Origin: JBHGAV01 sp041946685
GTDB taxonomy: Bacteria > Acidobacteriota > Terriglobia > Bryobacterales > Bryobacteraceae
Direction of reading: 5' to 3'
Length of the DNA: 64,000 nucleotides
Assembly: GCA_041946685.1 (NCBI GenBank)
Contig: JBHGAV010000006.1
Location: 1 to 64,000, forward strand
The notes beneath the pieces are model-generated. The model was not told the DNA's origin, did no database searches, and saw only the letters and a program-made list of their open reading frames with translations. Made by a program: the position numbers and the translations under genes. Of the stretch, positions 8,597-16,719 are shown piece after piece; within the stretch, counting starts at the first letter, position 1, and each line of letters starts with the position of its first letter.

Positions 8597-11307
8597 TACA
8601 TGCCCCCGGCAAGCGTGATCATACTTGATGGATTCGCGCTGGCGCGCCAGTCGGCCACGCGCACAAGGGCCTCGAGCCAAGCCAGTGCAAACGGCCCTAA
8701 GCGCCTTGGCTCCCCGTCCGGAACCGCACCCACGTTGCACTCATCAGGATCACGCCAGGGACCCACGAGGTCCACCACCAATCCCGTCCAGCCATAGCCG
8801 GTGAGCAGGAAGCCGTCCTCGGTCCATTCGCCAACCGCGCCATCGGCACCAACGGAAAACTCAAGCGACCAACGGTGACCGTTTATGGTGAGCGAATCCG
8901 GCTTTCTGGGAACCCCAAAAAGGTCATTGCCGTCTCGCATGGTGGAACGCAGGACAGACCGGACCTTTCCATGGTGCGCGGCAGCGAGGTAGACCGTGAG
9001 GGCCGGATAACCGGCCTTCCCCTCTTGGTAGCGCGCCCACAGCGCCAGCGCTGAGGCTGCCTCATGCCTCATACCGGGCCGAAATGGGACATGGCCCGCC
9101 CATCTCACTCGTGGCAATCCGCGCAGATGTTCCAACTCTTCTCTAGTCAGCGTCTGATCGACGGCCCATTGCAGGCGGACAGTATCCTTCTTGAAGACGG
9201 TTGGCAGTAGGAGAGCGCTACCGCGCAGTCGAGCCACCTCCCGGTGATAGAGGTCATCCTCACGTGGGACTTCCAAGGCAAGCGCGCGAGGACACTTGGC
9301 CAACGGCGCGGCGTGCACAGTGACCCCTGCCGGAAGTGCCGACTGCCACTTGGGATGGGCCTTCCCGATGTCGTGAAACGCCGCTGCCTCGATCACGGCT
9401 GTTCTTAGATCACCGGACAACCCGAGGGTATTGCAGATCAGTTCCGCTTCCGTGCGAGCATCTGCTAGGTGCGTTTCCAACGCAACATAGGCACTCGTTA
9501 TACTCCGCTCGTCATCAGCCAGCGCGTATCCTGGACCGGCCGCAGGTACCTCTTGCAGACGATCCGACCGCTCGCCCGTCCAGCCAGAAGCCGTGGTGTA
9601 GCCACCCACGTCGCGGTGCAGCATGACGACCATGCCGGGGCGCAATTCCTGCAGAGCGCAAGCATCCCAACCACCCTCTTCGTCATTCCAAATCCAAGCC
9701 TTCGCACGCTGGTTCTTGAGCATGTCCTGCAACCGATAACAAGCGACAGGACAACCTTCGGAAGCCGGATCGAAGATGGGGCCATCCAGGGATTCTCCGC
9801 GAGGTGGACGGGGTCCCTTCCAGGTTCGCCAGAAGACCGTCAAGTCGGCGTCCGGATCAGCATTTCGAACAAAGGCGCTGACATCGGTAAAGCCGCCGTG
9901 CAAGTCGCGCTCGGTCGAGAACAGGCCGTGCAGGTCGAGTGCCCGCGGTAGTGGCGCTGGCGCGGGTTGAAGAGCGTCCTTGAGAATCTGCCGGTGCTCG
10001 GCATCCATTTGCTCGATCGCCGCTGAGAAGGCCATAGCCGCCGACGACGGAATAATGGCCTCGAGCAACTTCCCGGCAGCGTCCAAGTCCTGCTTCCTGT
10101 AGGGGCCCGCTTCGTCTTTCGGAGCTTTCCAAAAATACGCGAGAGCGGTGCTGTCGCGTCCGTCGCGGTTCAGCCGCCCGAGCCGCTGTACAACTGACGG
10201 CCAAGGAGCGAGTTCTGACCACAGCCGGCGCGCTGAGATATCCACACCGGCTTCAACGATTTGAGTGCTCACGCAAATCAGGCCTGGGTCGCCAGCCACC
10301 CGGCCGGATTCGGAGTCCTTCCGTCGCGCTTCGAAGGCCAGCAGACGCTGCTCAGAAGCCAGGCGATCGGCCGGACGAAAGCGCGAGGTCAAAAGGATCT
10401 TTGAGGCTTCGTTCGGGAGGGCCTTGAACACGGCCTGCGCGCTCCTGACGGTATTGCAGACTATCAATGAAAGCGTTCCCTCACGATGCTCCGACATTGC
10501 GCGCGCTGCAATCTGCTCATGCAGGTTGGGTGCCTGCCTTCTCGTAGACGCCTTGAACCACTGAACCGGACGCCGTGCGGTCAGCCGGGTTTGGACTCTC
10601 TTGTCTTGCCCAAGCTTGGGATCGAAGGGGGTGGCTTGGCCGAGGCCGTCCCTCTTCCGGTCCGTGGTTGCCAGAAACCCCTCGCCCACGGTTGCACTCA
10701 TCCACGTGGTCCGACAAGGCTTCAACACTGGGAATCTCTTACGCCGCATCCAATCAAGCTGCGACGTTGTCCAGAGGCCCGGTCCCATCAACTGGACCTC
10801 GTCCACAATCCATCGGCAGTCGTTGTTTAGCAGTCCGAAGTGCATCGCCCAGTCGAACCGGCTCATCGAGTACCCCCGGTTCAGAGCTCGCGAGAGAAGT
10901 TGATCTTGGGTGCCCACCAAAACCCACGGCTGATCTGGTATGCGCACCCACTCCTCGTCGATAGCTCCAGCCATGAGCTGAAAAACCGGGACACGAGTGA
11001 TGCCACGTTTCGCAGCAAGTGCAGCAAAGCAGCGGTTCAGCCGTTCCGAGGTCTGGCGGACCAGCGTCCGCATAGGCAGGCAGTAGACGAGATGTAACGG
11101 TTCGTCAAGTCGGGCTTCGAACTTGCGCCACGCCCATGCAAGAACGGCACCCTCTGTCTTGCCGAGGCCTGTTGGGATGGGAAGGATTTCGGGAAGACCT
11201 TCAACCGCAACGTTCACTTGCCAATCATATGGCCCCTCATCCCGACGCTTGAACTCCATGGCATCACAGAAGAATGAAGTGAAATCCTCCAAGGCAGCGG
11301 TCCTCAC
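8596..11307 (-). CDS. cas3: Cas3 helicase-nuclease with C-terminal HD domain
   Basis: This 903-residue protein is the interference effector. The superfamily 2 helicase comes first: Walker A PTGLGKTEG with K50, motif II DEVQ at 169-172, motif III SAT at 204-206, a QIVEAGVDIS block near 349-358 and motif VI QRLGRLNR near 374-381. The HD nuclease is at the C-terminus: FHDIGKAHPKW with H645-D646, H748 in a GMRHEA segment, and the pair H778-H779. In most type I systems HD precedes the helicase; the reversed order is a recognised feature of this subtype. It is the first gene of the cas operon, about 80 bp downstream of the likely transcription start. The stop overlaps the csx17 start by one base. 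Confidence 0.95.
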   Translation of the reverse strand: MRTAALEDFTSFFCDAMEFKRRDEGPYDWQVNVAVEGLPEILPIPTGLGKTEGAVLAWAWRKFEARLDEPLHLVYCLPMRTLVRQTSERLNRCFAALAAKRGITRVPVFQLMAGAIDEEWVRIPDQPWVLVGTQDQLLSRALNRGYSMSRFDWAMHFGLLNNDCRWIVDEVQLMGPGLWTTSQLDWMRRKRFPVLKPCRTTWMSATVGEGFLATTDRKRDGLGQATPFDPKLGQDKRVQTRLTARRPVQWFKASTRRQAPNLHEQIAARAMSEHREGTLSLIVCNTVRSAQAVFKALPNEASKILLTSRFRPADRLASEQRLLAFEARRKDSESGRVAGDPGLICVSTQIVEAGVDISARRLWSELAPWPSVVQRLGRLNRDGRDSTALAYFWKAPKDEAGPYRKQDLDAAGKLLEAIIPSSAAMAFSAAIEQMDAEHRQILKDALQPAPAPLPRALDLHGLFSTERDLHGGFTDVSAFVRNADPDADLTVFWRTWKGPRPPRGESLDGPIFDPASEGCPVACYRLQDMLKNQRAKAWIWNDEEGGWDACALQELRPGMVVMLHRDVGGYTTASGWTGERSDRLQEVPAAGPGYALADDERSITSAYVALETHLADARTEAELICNTLGLSGDLRTAVIEAAAFHDIGKAHPKWQSALPAGVTVHAAPLAKCPRALALEVPREDDLYHREVARLRGSALLLPTVFKKDTVRLQWAVDQTLTREELEHLRGLPRVRWAGHVPFRPGMRHEAASALALWARYQEGKAGYPALTVYLAAAHHGKVRSVLRSTMRDGNDLFGVPRKPDSLTINGHRWSLEFSVGADGAVGEWTEDGFLLTGYGWTGLVVDLVGPWRDPDECNVGAVPDGEPRRLGPFALAWLEALVRVADWRASANPSSMITLAGGM

Positions 11308-11395
11308 AACGGGTCACCTTCAGGGGATGAAGAAATGGAAAGCCTAAGACACTCTATGACATAAGGCTACATTTCATCCTCAACGCCTATTTGCG

Positions 11396-11424
11396 ATTAT
11401 TCACCTAATTTAGTCCGCCGTCAA
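11396..11424 (-). promoter_or_regulatory. sigma70-type promoter of the cas operon
   Basis: On the minus strand, -35 TTGACG (11424-11419) is followed after exactly 17 bp by -10 AATAAT (11401-11396). Both boxes differ from consensus at one base. The predicted start near 11389 leaves an untranslated leader of about 80 nt before cas3. The surrounding DNA is distinctly AT-richer than the genes on either side. Confidence 0.75.
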
Positions 11425-11440
11425 CGCATTTTCGCTCGAA

Positions 11441-11469
11441 TTGACAAGAAATATCTTTCGATTTATCAA
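11441..11469 (+). promoter_or_regulatory. Possible sigma70-type promoter facing pgsA
   Basis: On the plus strand an exact TTGACA (11441-11446) is followed after 17 bp by TATCAA (11464-11469), which matches the -10 consensus at four positions. It points away from the cas promoter, whose -35 box is only 16 bp away. If used, the pgsA mRNA would carry a leader of about 230 nt. Confidence 0.5.
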
Positions 11470-11705
11470 TGAATTACCCACCCGCTCCCCATTGACTCGC
11501 CAGCCTCGTGCTATTCAGCGACGATGCCGTCTCGCCCAACCCAAGCTCTTTGACAATCGAATCACTGCTTCGCGTGCCCACTCTTGCGGGCTACGCATAC
11601 CGGCCGTTCTGGCTTCGTTTCGAAGGATGCACACTCTTACCCGTATGTCCCAGTCGCCCCCAGGTTGTCTGCCGCCTGCCGCCGTTCTATAGTTGTTCTG
11701 ACCGG

Positions 11706-12347
11706 ATGAATCTGCCCAATCTGCTCACGATCCTGCGGATATTTTTCGTGCCGCTGCTGGTGGCGCTGGTCGTGCAAGAGCGCTTTCAGCTCGAGCTCGC
11801 GGGCTTCTCCGTCTCAAGTGATCTGGTCGCCCTCGCCATCTTCCTTGCCGCCGCCGCCACCGACCTGCTCGACGGATACCTAGCCCGCCGCTGGGGCCAG
11901 ATCACCACCGTGGGCACGCTGCTCGACCCTATCGCCGACAAGCTTCTCATCTCGGCGGCCTTGATTGCCCTGGTGCAGATAGACTTGATTCCCGCCTGGA
12001 TGGTGATCCTGGTCGTGGGCCGGGAGTTCGCCATCTCCGGCTTGCGCGGAATCGCAGCCGCGGAGGGCTATACCATCCGGGCCAGCGAGCTCGGAAAGAC
12101 GAAGATGACCAGCCAGGTGATCGCCGTCGTCCTGCTGCTGCTCAGCATTCGCTTCCAGGGGCTGCACCGCTGGGCCATGCTGTGGATGTACGGGGTCCTC
12201 TTTTTCACTCTGCTCTCGGCCGCGGCTTACTTCGCCAAGTTCTGGCGCAAGGTGGACGACCGGATCAAGCTGCGCCGCCGCCGTGAACTTCTCCAGCTCG
12301 AGCGCCGGCAGAGGAGAAAGCGGAGAGAGGCCGCCGCTGGCCTGTAA
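11706..12347 (+). CDS. pgsA: CDP-diacylglycerol--glycerol-3-phosphate 3-phosphatidyltransferase
   Basis: PgsA makes phosphatidylglycerophosphate from CDP-diacylglycerol and glycerol 3-phosphate, the committed step to phosphatidylglycerol and cardiolipin, at the inner membrane. The 213-residue protein has the CDP-alcohol phosphotransferase motif D-G-x2-A-R-x8-G-x3-D-x3-D, seen as DGYLARRWGQITTVG then LLDPIADK, and several hydrophobic segments. I chose the ATG at 11706 (MNLPNLLTILRIF) because PgsA proteins begin this way; the frame stays open upstream but that part looks random. The C-terminus is an unusual run of Arg, Lys and Glu. The stop overlaps the ribosome-binding site of the next gene. 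Confidence 0.92.
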   Translation: MNLPNLLTILRIFFVPLLVALVVQERFQLELAGFSVSSDLVALAIFLAAAATDLLDGYLARRWGQITTVGTLLDPIADKLLISAALIALVQIDLIPAWMVILVVGREFAISGLRGIAAAEGYTIRASELGKTKMTSQVIAVVLLLLSIRFQGLHRWAMLWMYGVLFFTLLSAAAYFAKFWRKVDDRIKLRRRRELLQLERRQRRKRREAAAGL

Positions 12348-12358
12348 GGAACGGCTCG

Positions 12359-13408
12359 GTGAGCGCGCACGACGCCCCCCAGATCGCTGTCGTCGTCGTC
12401 AACTGGAATCGCCGCGACCTGCTGCGCCGGTGCCTGGACTCGCTGGCCCGCCAGCAGGACGCCGGCTTCGAAGTGATCCTGATTGACAACGGCTCCGACG
12501 ATGGCTCGCCGGACATGGTGGCTGCGGAGTATCCCGTCTGCGGCCCGTTCCCGCTCCGCCTCATCCGCAACGCGTCGAACCGTGGCTTCTGCGCCGCTAA
12601 CAACCAGGGCTTCGCCGCCAGCCGGTCGCCGTTTATCGCCCTGTTGAACAACGACGCCGAGGCCGACCCGGGCTGGCTGGCCGCCCTGCGGCGCTGTTTT
12701 GACGAGCGGCCCGAAATCGGCATGGCCGCGTCCAAGATTCTGGTGTACGAAGATCCCAGCCGGATCGACAAAGCCGGGCACCTGATCTACCCCGACGGAC
12801 AGAACCGCGGGCGAGGATCGGGCGAGATCGACCGGGGGCAGTACGGCCGGCGGGAGGAGGTCCTCTGGCCGGACGGTTGCGCCGCCATGTACCGCAAGGT
12901 AATGTTGGACGAGATCGGCGGCTTCGACGAGGACTTCTTCGCCTACGGCGACGATGCGGAATTGGGCCTGCGGGCGAGGATCGCCGGCTGGAGCTGTTTG
13001 TACGCGCCGGACGCGGTGGTTCGACACCACCGGGGCTCCACGTTGGGCGTTACCTCCAGCCGCCGGCTGGAACTGATCGAGCGTAACCGGGTGCTGCTTG
13101 CGGTGAAGCTCTTTCCTTGGAGTCTGTTGTGGATGAACGGCGTGTATTACCTCGCGCGCATCGCCGCCGGAGCGTGGGCGGCGGCGCGCGGCAAGGGCGA
13201 AATCGGAAGGTTCCGGACTTGGCGAGACAAGATCAGAGCGGTGGGGGCGCTCCTGAAGGGCGACTTCGGGGCGCTGCTGCTTCTCCCCAGGATGTTCCGC
13301 AAGCGCCGGGAGGTGTCCAGGATTCGGAAGCTGTCTCCCCGCCAGGTGAGGGAGCTGATCCTGCGCCACCGGATCGGGTTGCGGAGTCTGACGGAGAACG
13401 TCGCATAG
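12359..13408 (+). CDS. Family 2 glycosyltransferase
   Basis: This 349-residue protein has the GT-A fold of family 2 glycosyltransferases. It begins IAVVVVNWNRRDLLRRCLDSL, has a nucleotide-binding DNGSDDGS motif near residue 41, the metal-binding NNDAEADPGW near 99-108 and the acceptor-side block GFDEDFFAYGDDAELGLRA near 190-208. This pattern is typical of rhamnosyl- and related transferases acting on cell-surface glycans; the sugar cannot be told from sequence. It starts with GTG, 8 bp after an AAGGA that sits in the pgsA stop region. A basic C-terminal tail (about 290-349) could attach it to the membrane. Confidence 0.85.
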   Translation: MSAHDAPQIAVVVVNWNRRDLLRRCLDSLARQQDAGFEVILIDNGSDDGSPDMVAAEYPVCGPFPLRLIRNASNRGFCAANNQGFAASRSPFIALLNNDAEADPGWLAALRRCFDERPEIGMAASKILVYEDPSRIDKAGHLIYPDGQNRGRGSGEIDRGQYGRREEVLWPDGCAAMYRKVMLDEIGGFDEDFFAYGDDAELGLRARIAGWSCLYAPDAVVRHHRGSTLGVTSSRRLELIERNRVLLAVKLFPWSLLWMNGVYYLARIAAGAWAAARGKGEIGRFRTWRDKIRAVGALLKGDFGALLLLPRMFRKRREVSRIRKLSPRQVRELILRHRIGLRSLTENVA

Positions 13409-14370
13409 ACGCTGAGGCCTCCGAGCAGGCGTGCCCTGCCTGTGGCTCGCCCGAGTTCCTCGCCTTGTTTCGGGGCACGGACCGGCTCTACCGCACCACC
13501 AGAAAGCAGTTTCAGGTGGTCGAGTGCCGGCGGTGCCGCCTCATCCGGCTGCACCCGCAGCCCACTCCGCAGGAGCTGCCCGCATATTATCCGCCTTCCT
13601 ACTGGTTCGAACCCGGTGGGGATTCCGCCGAGCGGTTGGAGGAGCTTTACCGCCGCATCGTGCTTCACGACCACGTTCGCTTTGTCAGGCGCGCTCTGCA
13701 AGCCGCGGGAAAGACAGGGGTGGTTCTCGATGTCGGCTGCGGAGGCGGCCTGTTTCTGGGGATGCTGGCTCGTGACGGCGTCAAAGTCGCGGGGCTGGAT
13801 TTCTCGTTGGACGCGGCGGAAGTGGCTTGGCGGAAGCAGAACGTGCCGGCCGTCTGCGCCAGCCTCTCGCACGCACCGTTTGCGCCCGGAAGTTGTGCCG
13901 TCGTGACCATGTTCCACGTGCTGGAGCATCTCTACGATCCCAACACCTACGTCCAATCGGCCTACGAATTGCTCCAGCCGGGCGGGCGGCTTGTAATCCA
14001 GGTGCCCAACGCCTCCTCCTGGCAGTCCCTGTTGCTGGGAGAGAACTGGAGCGGGCTCGACATTCCGCGGCACTTGCTGACGTTCCGTGTGAGCGATGTG
14101 GAAGTCCTGCTCGACAGGTGCGGCTTCGAGCCGGTGCGCTTCAAGCACTTCTCGCTGCGGGATAATCCGGCCGGCCTGGCCACCAGCCTGGCGCCGTCGC
14201 TTGATCCCATGGCCCGCCGTGTGCGGGGTGTCGGGGAAGGCCCCAGGAAGAAGCTGCTCAAGGACCTTCTTTACTTTTGCCTGGTGGCTGCCTGCGTCCC
14301 GCCCACGCTCCTGGAGGCCGCCTGCCGCGCCGGCTCCACAGTTATGGTGGAGGCGCGAAAGAAGTCGTGA
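13405..14370 (+). CDS. SAM-dependent methyltransferase with N-terminal zinc-ribbon, apparent ATA start
   Basis: The protein starts with a four-cysteine knuckle (CPAC about 20 residues before, then CRRC) and continues into a class I methyltransferase with motif I VVLDVGCGGGLFLGML, an acidic loop D in GLDFS and HVLEHLYDPN. Such zinc-ribbon methyltransferases are common in surface-polysaccharide clusters. The reading frame is open for about 290 bp upstream, inside the glycosyltransferase gene, but I find no ATG, GTG or TTG in frame close before the first cysteine. The best start is an ATA at 13405 that overlaps the upstream TAG stop as ATAG, with GGAG eight bases before it. A sequence error (ATG to ATA) or another start is possible. 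About 321 residues from this start. Confidence 0.8.
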   Translation: MDAEASEQACPACGSPEFLALFRGTDRLYRTTRKQFQVVECRRCRLIRLHPQPTPQELPAYYPPSYWFEPGGDSAERLEELYRRIVLHDHVRFVRRALQAAGKTGVVLDVGCGGGLFLGMLARDGVKVAGLDFSLDAAEVAWRKQNVPAVCASLSHAPFAPGSCAVVTMFHVLEHLYDPNTYVQSAYELLQPGGRLVIQVPNASSWQSLLLGENWSGLDIPRHLLTFRVSDVEVLLDRCGFEPVRFKHFSLRDNPAGLATSLAPSLDPMARRVRGVGEGPRKKLLKDLLYFCLVAACVPPTLLEAACRAGSTVMVEARKKS

Positions 14371-15056
14371 CGTCAAGGTTCCCCCGCTGGCTGGCCGGCA
14401 CCGTCCTGGAGCGCTATGTACTCCACTTTGAAACCCTGATCGAGCGTGCTGTCGACCGGTTCGCCCAGGACTTGCCCGCCGGGTCGCTTGTGCTCGACGC
14501 TGGATGCGGGGAGGGCCGCTACGCCGGCCACTTCGGGCGCCACCGCTACGTGGGAGTGGACCTGGCCGTCGGGGATGCGTCCTGGGACTACACGCGGGTT
14601 CAGGCGCTCGCCGACCTCGCCGCGCTGCCGTTTGCGCCGGAGAGCTTCGACGCCTGTCTCAATATCGTGACGCTGGAGCACGTTCCCGAGCCCAGCGTGG
14701 CGCTTGGGGAGATGGGACGCGTCCTCAAGCCGGGCGGCAGATTGCTGCTTGCCGTGCCCCACGAGTGGGAGATCCACCAGGCCCCCCACGACTACTTCCG
14801 GTTCACCGCTTACGGCGTCGAGCGCCTGCTCGTGGCCGCTGGATTCGAGGACCTTCGCATTGCGCCCGCGGGAGGCTTCTTCCGGCTGCTTTCCAGGCGG
14901 CTCTTGAACAGCCTGCGGTTCTTCCCGGCGCCGCTGGTCCCGCTCGCGGCGTTGTTTGTCGCGCCGCCCGCACTGCTCGTGCCCGCGCTGGATTTCCTTG
15001 ACCGCGAGCGAGTCTTTACACTGGGTTATATATGCACTGCGCGAAAGTCCTGTTGA
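14367..15056 (+). CDS. Class I SAM-dependent methyltransferase
   Basis: This 229-residue protein has a clear class I methyltransferase core: motif I LVLDAGCGEGRYAGHF, then VGVDLA, and the later LNIVTLEHVPEP segment and LKPGGRLLLAVPHEWE. It resembles the Methyltransf_11 group. The C-terminal 60 residues are hydrophobic and may contact the membrane. I chose the GTG at 14367 because it overlaps the upstream stop as GTGA and follows a GGAGG; the frame is open further upstream within the previous gene. Its position after a glycosyltransferase and another methyltransferase suggests a role in modifying a surface glycan or lipid-linked sugar, but the substrate is unknown. Confidence 0.85.
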   Translation: MTSRFPRWLAGTVLERYVLHFETLIERAVDRFAQDLPAGSLVLDAGCGEGRYAGHFGRHRYVGVDLAVGDASWDYTRVQALADLAALPFAPESFDACLNIVTLEHVPEPSVALGEMGRVLKPGGRLLLAVPHEWEIHQAPHDYFRFTAYGVERLLVAAGFEDLRIAPAGGFFRLLSRRLLNSLRFFPAPLVPLAALFVAPPALLVPALDFLDRERVFTLGYICTARKSC

Positions 15057-15895
15057 TCCTGTGGGCCTCGCTCGCCGTGGCCAGCGACTTCAGCGGTACC
15101 TCGGCGCTGAAGTTTACCGCCGCGGCGGTCGGCGTCGGTCCCCGTCCGCCGGGTTCTCCCGCCATCCGGAAGTTCCAGCAGCACATACTCGCGAATCTCA
15201 AGCAGTGCCGTTGCGAGGTGATCGAGGACAACTTCACCGCCCAGACGCCGAAGGGCGCCGTCGCGATGAAGAACATCATCGCCAGGTTCGCGGGTAGTTC
15301 CGGCCGCGCCATTGCCGTCACGGGGCACTACGACACCAAGATCTTCGATTTCCGCTTTGTGGGCGCCAACGATGGCGGCGCTTCCGCGGGCTTTCTGCTG
15401 GAGATGGCCCGGGTGCTGGCGGGCAAGCCCCGCAAGGACGACGTCTACCTGGTCTGGTTCGATGGGGAAGAAGCCTTCGGCGAATGGAGTGACACCGACG
15501 GTATCTACGGCAGCCGCCACCTGGCGGCGAAGTGGGCGGCCGACGGCACCGCCCGGCGGCTGAAGGCGCTCATCAACGTGGACATGATCGGCGACAAGGA
15601 CCTGCGGATTCCCAAGGAGATGAACTCCACGCAGTCTCTCGGGCGGCTGGTGTGGCAGGTGGCCGCGGACCTCGGCTATCGCAGCCGTTTTGTGAACGAT
15701 ACCATCGCCATCGAGGACGATCACGTGCCGTTTCTGCGCATCGGCGTCCCGGCGCTGAACCTGATCGACTTCAACTACGGGCCGAATCACTCCTGGTGGC
15801 ACACGCCGCATGACACCATGGATAAGCTGAGCTCCGAGAGCTTCCAGATTGTCGGCGACGTTCTGCTGGAGACCATCCGGCGGCTGGAGCAGTAA
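15032..15895 (+). CDS. Secreted M28-family peptidase / glutaminyl-peptide cyclotransferase-like enzyme
   Basis: A 287-residue protein with a short N-terminal signal sequence. The zinc-site pattern of the M28/glutaminyl cyclase superfamily is visible: GHYDTK (about 91-96), GANDGGASAGFLLEMARVL (about 105-123), FDGEEAFGEW, INVDMIGDKD and a late WWHTPHDTMDKLS. The FDGEEAF..W block and the short single-domain length resemble bacterial glutaminyl cyclases, which convert N-terminal Gln to pyroglutamate, more than aminopeptidases; I cannot separate the two with certainty. It overlaps the preceding methyltransferase by 25 bp and has only a weak ribosome-binding site. It ends five bases before a convergent gene. 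Confidence 0.82.
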   Translation: MHCAKVLLILWASLAVASDFSGTSALKFTAAAVGVGPRPPGSPAIRKFQQHILANLKQCRCEVIEDNFTAQTPKGAVAMKNIIARFAGSSGRAIAVTGHYDTKIFDFRFVGANDGGASAGFLLEMARVLAGKPRKDDVYLVWFDGEEAFGEWSDTDGIYGSRHLAAKWAADGTARRLKALINVDMIGDKDLRIPKEMNSTQSLGRLVWQVAADLGYRSRFVNDTIAIEDDHVPFLRIGVPALNLIDFNYGPNHSWWHTPHDTMDKLSSESFQIVGDVLLETIRRLEQ

Positions 15896-15900
15896 CGCGG

Positions 15901-16719
15901 TTACTGGCCGGCGATGAACGCCCGGCCCTTCCCGAAAGGAGGATCAAGCTCCTTGACCGTGAACTGTGCCTGTGATCCTTTCACCTGTACCTGGACGTGG
16001 TGATAGAACCGTCCTTGGGCGAAGTTGTCCTCCGCGGTCCACACGTCGCCGATGCCGGCGCCAGAACTGCCCACTTCCATGTAGGTGATGCCGTCCAGGA
16101 CCATGTGGATGAACGTGTGGCCGTGCCCGGAGATCACGTAGTCTACTCCGTACTCTGATGCGAGGCGGTGCAGCGGAAACGCGCGGCTTTGCAGCTTCAC
16201 CAGCGCCAGCCACGTGGGGTGGTGAAGGAAGACGAAGGCCGGATCCTTGCCGCGGTGCTTCTTCAGGTCCTCTTCCAGGAACCGCAGAGCCTCCGGAGTC
16301 AGGTCCTGACTGCGGCTGGTGTCGAGCACCACGAAGTGCGCGTTTTGATGATTGAAGCTGTAAGTGGCCGGACGGCCGTTCTGCTCCTCGAAGAGCTTCT
16401 CCGAGTAGCTGCTCCAGATGTCGTGATTCCCGGGCACAAGGAAGAACGGATACCGCTTGTACTTGTCCAGGAACGCGCGGATCTCCCGCCACTGCGCCTC
16501 TGCCGTCGCATCCTGCACCCCCTGGATCGTGTCGCCCACGTTAATGACGAAATCGGGACGGAAGCGGTCGACCTCTTCCCAAACCTGGGCGTAGATTTCC
16601 TGCCTCGGACTTCCGGTGCGGTCGCCCACAATCGAGAACCGGAAGTCGTTGGCGGGCCCGGCCGCCCAACAGGCCAGCGCCAGCCACAGCGCCGCCCAGC
16701 ATCTCAGGGTCTGTCGCAT
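15901..16719 (-). CDS. Secreted calcineurin-like metallophosphoesterase
   Basis: This 272-residue protein has a signal peptide (about 1-20) and all the metal-binding blocks of the calcineurin-like phosphoesterase fold in order: GDRT near 32, VGDTIQG near 61, PGNHDIW near 96, LHHPTW near 165 and SGHGHTF near 197. It should hydrolyse a phosphomonoester or phosphodiester outside the cytoplasm; the substrate is unknown. The family is related to purple acid phosphatase-like proteins of soil bacteria. Its ATG overlaps the ATG-candidate of the divergent gene (both lie in CATG at 16717-16720), so the two promoters must sit inside each other's genes unless the neighbour starts later. Confidence 0.88.
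   Translation of the reverse strand: MRQTLRCWAALWLALACWAAGPANDFRFSIVGDRTGSPRQEIYAQVWEEVDRFRPDFVINVGDTIQGVQDATAEAQWREIRAFLDKYKRYPFFLVPGNHDIWSSYSEKLFEEQNGRPATYSFNHQNAHFVVLDTSRSQDLTPEALRFLEEDLKKHRGKDPAFVFLHHPTWLALVKLQSRAFPLHRLASEYGVDYVISGHGHTFIHMVLDGITYMEVGSSGAGIGDVWTAEDNFAQGRFYHHVQVQVKGSQAQFTVKELDPPFGKGRAFIAGQ

Larger units (their letters stand above)
11308..11705. other. Gene-free divergent intergenic region between cas3 and pgsA
   Basis: About 400 bp between divergent genes. The cas-proximal 180 bp is AT-rich and carries the two back-to-back promoter-like sequences listed separately. The pgsA-proximal part (about 11500-11705) is open in more than one plus-strand frame, but the predicted peptides have no recognisable features and no ribosome-binding sites, so I do not call genes there. 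I see no repeat, insertion-sequence end or tRNA. Confidence 0.6.

Noticed and set aside
6518..8740. A longer csx17 starting at 8740
   Set aside because: The extra 48 residues lie inside cas3 and look random; the ATG at 8596 has a TAATG overlap and begins with the family signature.
11441..11692. Small rightward genes in the cas3-pgsA gap
   Set aside because: No ribosome-binding site, no hydrophobic or domain pattern, and one frame would overlap the promoter-like sequences.
13117..13404. A methyltransferase start inside the glycosyltransferase gene (13117)
   Set aside because: The extra residues read as arginine/glycine-rich shadow sequence opposite in frame to the glycosyltransferase.
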